From Treponema sp. (lineage in GTDB: Bacteria; Spirochaetota; Spirochaetia; Treponematales; Breznakiellaceae), in contig WQWD01000028.1 in NCBI GenBank assembly GCA_009785545.1, positions 1 to 14,077 of the forward strand: a stretch of 14,077 nt of DNA, given 5' to 3'. The translations under genes and the position numbers were made by a program. How positions within the stretch are numbered: position 1 is the first letter of the stretch; every line of letters starts with the position of its first letter. Below, piece by piece: positions 13,492-14,077 of this stretch. The notes under the pieces were generated by a model, which searched no databases, was not told where the DNA came from, and saw nothing but the letters and a program-made list of their open reading frames with translations.

Positions 13492-13626
13492 TGTACAGGG
13501 AGCGGGGGCAGCGGCTGGCTGAAAAAACTCAGGGGGAGTCCGCTTCCGAACCTGCTTTGCAGTTTCTACAGCGGGGAGTCCCTGAGATTGTTTTTCCAGC
13601 CAGCCGCCGCCCCAGCACCCTGTACA
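13492..13626. repeat. 135-bp imperfect palindrome
   Basis: The sequence starts and ends with TGTACA and folds on itself along most of its length: GGGGC, GCGGCTGGCTG, AAAAAC, CTCAGGG and GGAGTC on the left all have complements in the same order on the right, with small bulges. It lies 22 bp after the stop of the gene at 12801-13469 and could also act as its terminator, although no T tract follows. The short plus-strand frame crossing it is a by-product of the symmetry. It resembles neither the outer nor the inner element. Confidence 0.75.
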
Positions 13627-13752
13627 AGTATTGTGTTAATGGTTTCAAATTATTTTACTGCGTACTTATTATTGGTGAGTGAAAACAATTATGTTAGGTT
13701 TAAGTCGCAATTATTGTAATTGCACAAACCCAATGAACATCTCCCCTTTAAC

Positions 13753-13861
13753 AATCATGATTGGATAAACCCCTCGCCACAGCTTGTACGCAAAGGAGTG
13801 GTATATAACACGGGCAGGCGGGCTGCGAAAAGCACTGTCGGCGAAATACGGCTGTGTAGTC
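13753..13861 (+). repeat. Outer palindromic repeat, copy 3 (half), with flank module
   Basis: The flank module (CAATCATGATTGG to GTATATAAC, 13753-13809) is followed by the arm 13813-13842 and GAAATACGGCTGTGTAGTC, i.e. the right half of copy 1 in reverse orientation. Similarity ends where the inner element begins at 13862. The other arm is not found downstream, so this copy is truncated. The preceding 13627-13752 contains only a short dyad, GCAATTATTGTAATTGC at 13707-13723. Confidence 0.75.
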
Positions 13862-13972
13862 ATAGTGTTCTGTCTTATTCAAATGCCACAATGGCACGTT
13901 AAGTTAATTCTTTATTACATAAAGAATTAACGCACTTTGTCATTCCGCTAACCGAATAAGACAGAACACTAG
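13862..13972. mobile_element. Inner palindromic element, long copy (MITE-like)
   Basis: A 111-bp segment whose ends 13862-13880 and 13954-13972 match the perfect 19-bp ends of the copy at 3287-3340 (one mismatch at the first base, ATAG for CTAG). The inner core ATGGCACGTTAA is also shared, but here an extra block of roughly 50 bp is present, including a perfect 13-bp stem with a 3-base loop at 13903-13931 (GTTAATTCTTTAT). It again lies inside an outer repeat. The last 105 bp of the window after it hold nothing I can identify. Confidence 0.75.
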
Positions 13973-14077
13973 CTTGCCACGCCAGACAGGTTGTGTCAAA
14001 ACTATTTTTTCGTCATTTTTCGCGTAACGTATGCAAGCATATTCAATTGTTTTCATCTACATTCCACTATTTTTTAA

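Noticed and set aside
13491..13682. 63-codon plus-strand frame
   Set aside because: It follows the 135-bp palindrome, has no homology I recognise and no ribosome binding site.
13707..13723. Short dyad GCAATTATTGTAATTGC resembling the promoter spacer at 11652-11669
   Set aside because: It lacks -35 and -10 hexamers and no gene follows, so it is at best a promoter relic and may be chance in AT-rich DNA.

Overview
The window looks like a piece of a host-associated spirochaete genome, most likely a Treponema of gut or rumen type. This is inferred from gene content only: two Sec/lipobox lipoproteins (one of BspA-type leucine-rich repeats, one of RCC1-type repeats), a family GH115 xylan glucuronidase, a cation/proton antiporter fused to a PTS EIIA domain, and a small protein of a family I recall from Treponema and Bacteroidetes. 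There are no rRNA or tRNA genes, no CRISPR array and no intact transposase.

Layout. Positions 1-3092 hold a minus-strand pair, ftsH followed by a secreted protein of unknown function whose start overlaps the ftsH stop (ATGA) and which runs off the left edge. Positions 3093-3529 have no intact gene; they hold a palindromic repeat with a second palindromic element inserted in its middle, then a decayed extension of the next gene. Positions 3530-5182 (minus) encode the RCC1-repeat lipoprotein and 5294-5890 (plus) an HD-domain protein. Positions 5891-6039 are a hairpin-rich convergent intergenic region. Positions 6040-11067 (minus) hold the antiporter-EIIA gene followed 42 bp later by GH115, a plausible two-gene operon. 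Positions 11068-11876 have no ordinary gene: a second copy of the palindromic repeat, a GT-rich stretch, a large inverted pair of arms, a consensus promoter, a tiny Pro-Pro-Pro reading frame containing a C9 tract, and a strong terminator-like hairpin. Positions 11877-12461 (plus) encode the leucine-rich-repeat lipoprotein. Positions 12462-12800 are filled by a 14-unit array of 21-bp dyad repeats. Positions 12801-13469 (plus) encode the small Treponema/Bacteroidetes-type protein. Positions 13470-14077 hold a 135-bp palindrome, half of a third copy of the palindromic repeat and a second, longer copy of the inserted element.

How things fit together. The core metabolic and housekeeping part (FtsH, antiporter, GH115, HD protein) is ordinary. 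The two lipoprotein genes share a nearly identical promoter, so they may be co-regulated surface proteins. The right third is an accessory region rich in palindromic repeats. Its most unusual parts are the strictly phased dyad array between the two plus-strand genes, the leader of the leucine-rich-repeat gene, and the nested palindromic elements, whose junctions point to insertion at CTAG targets.
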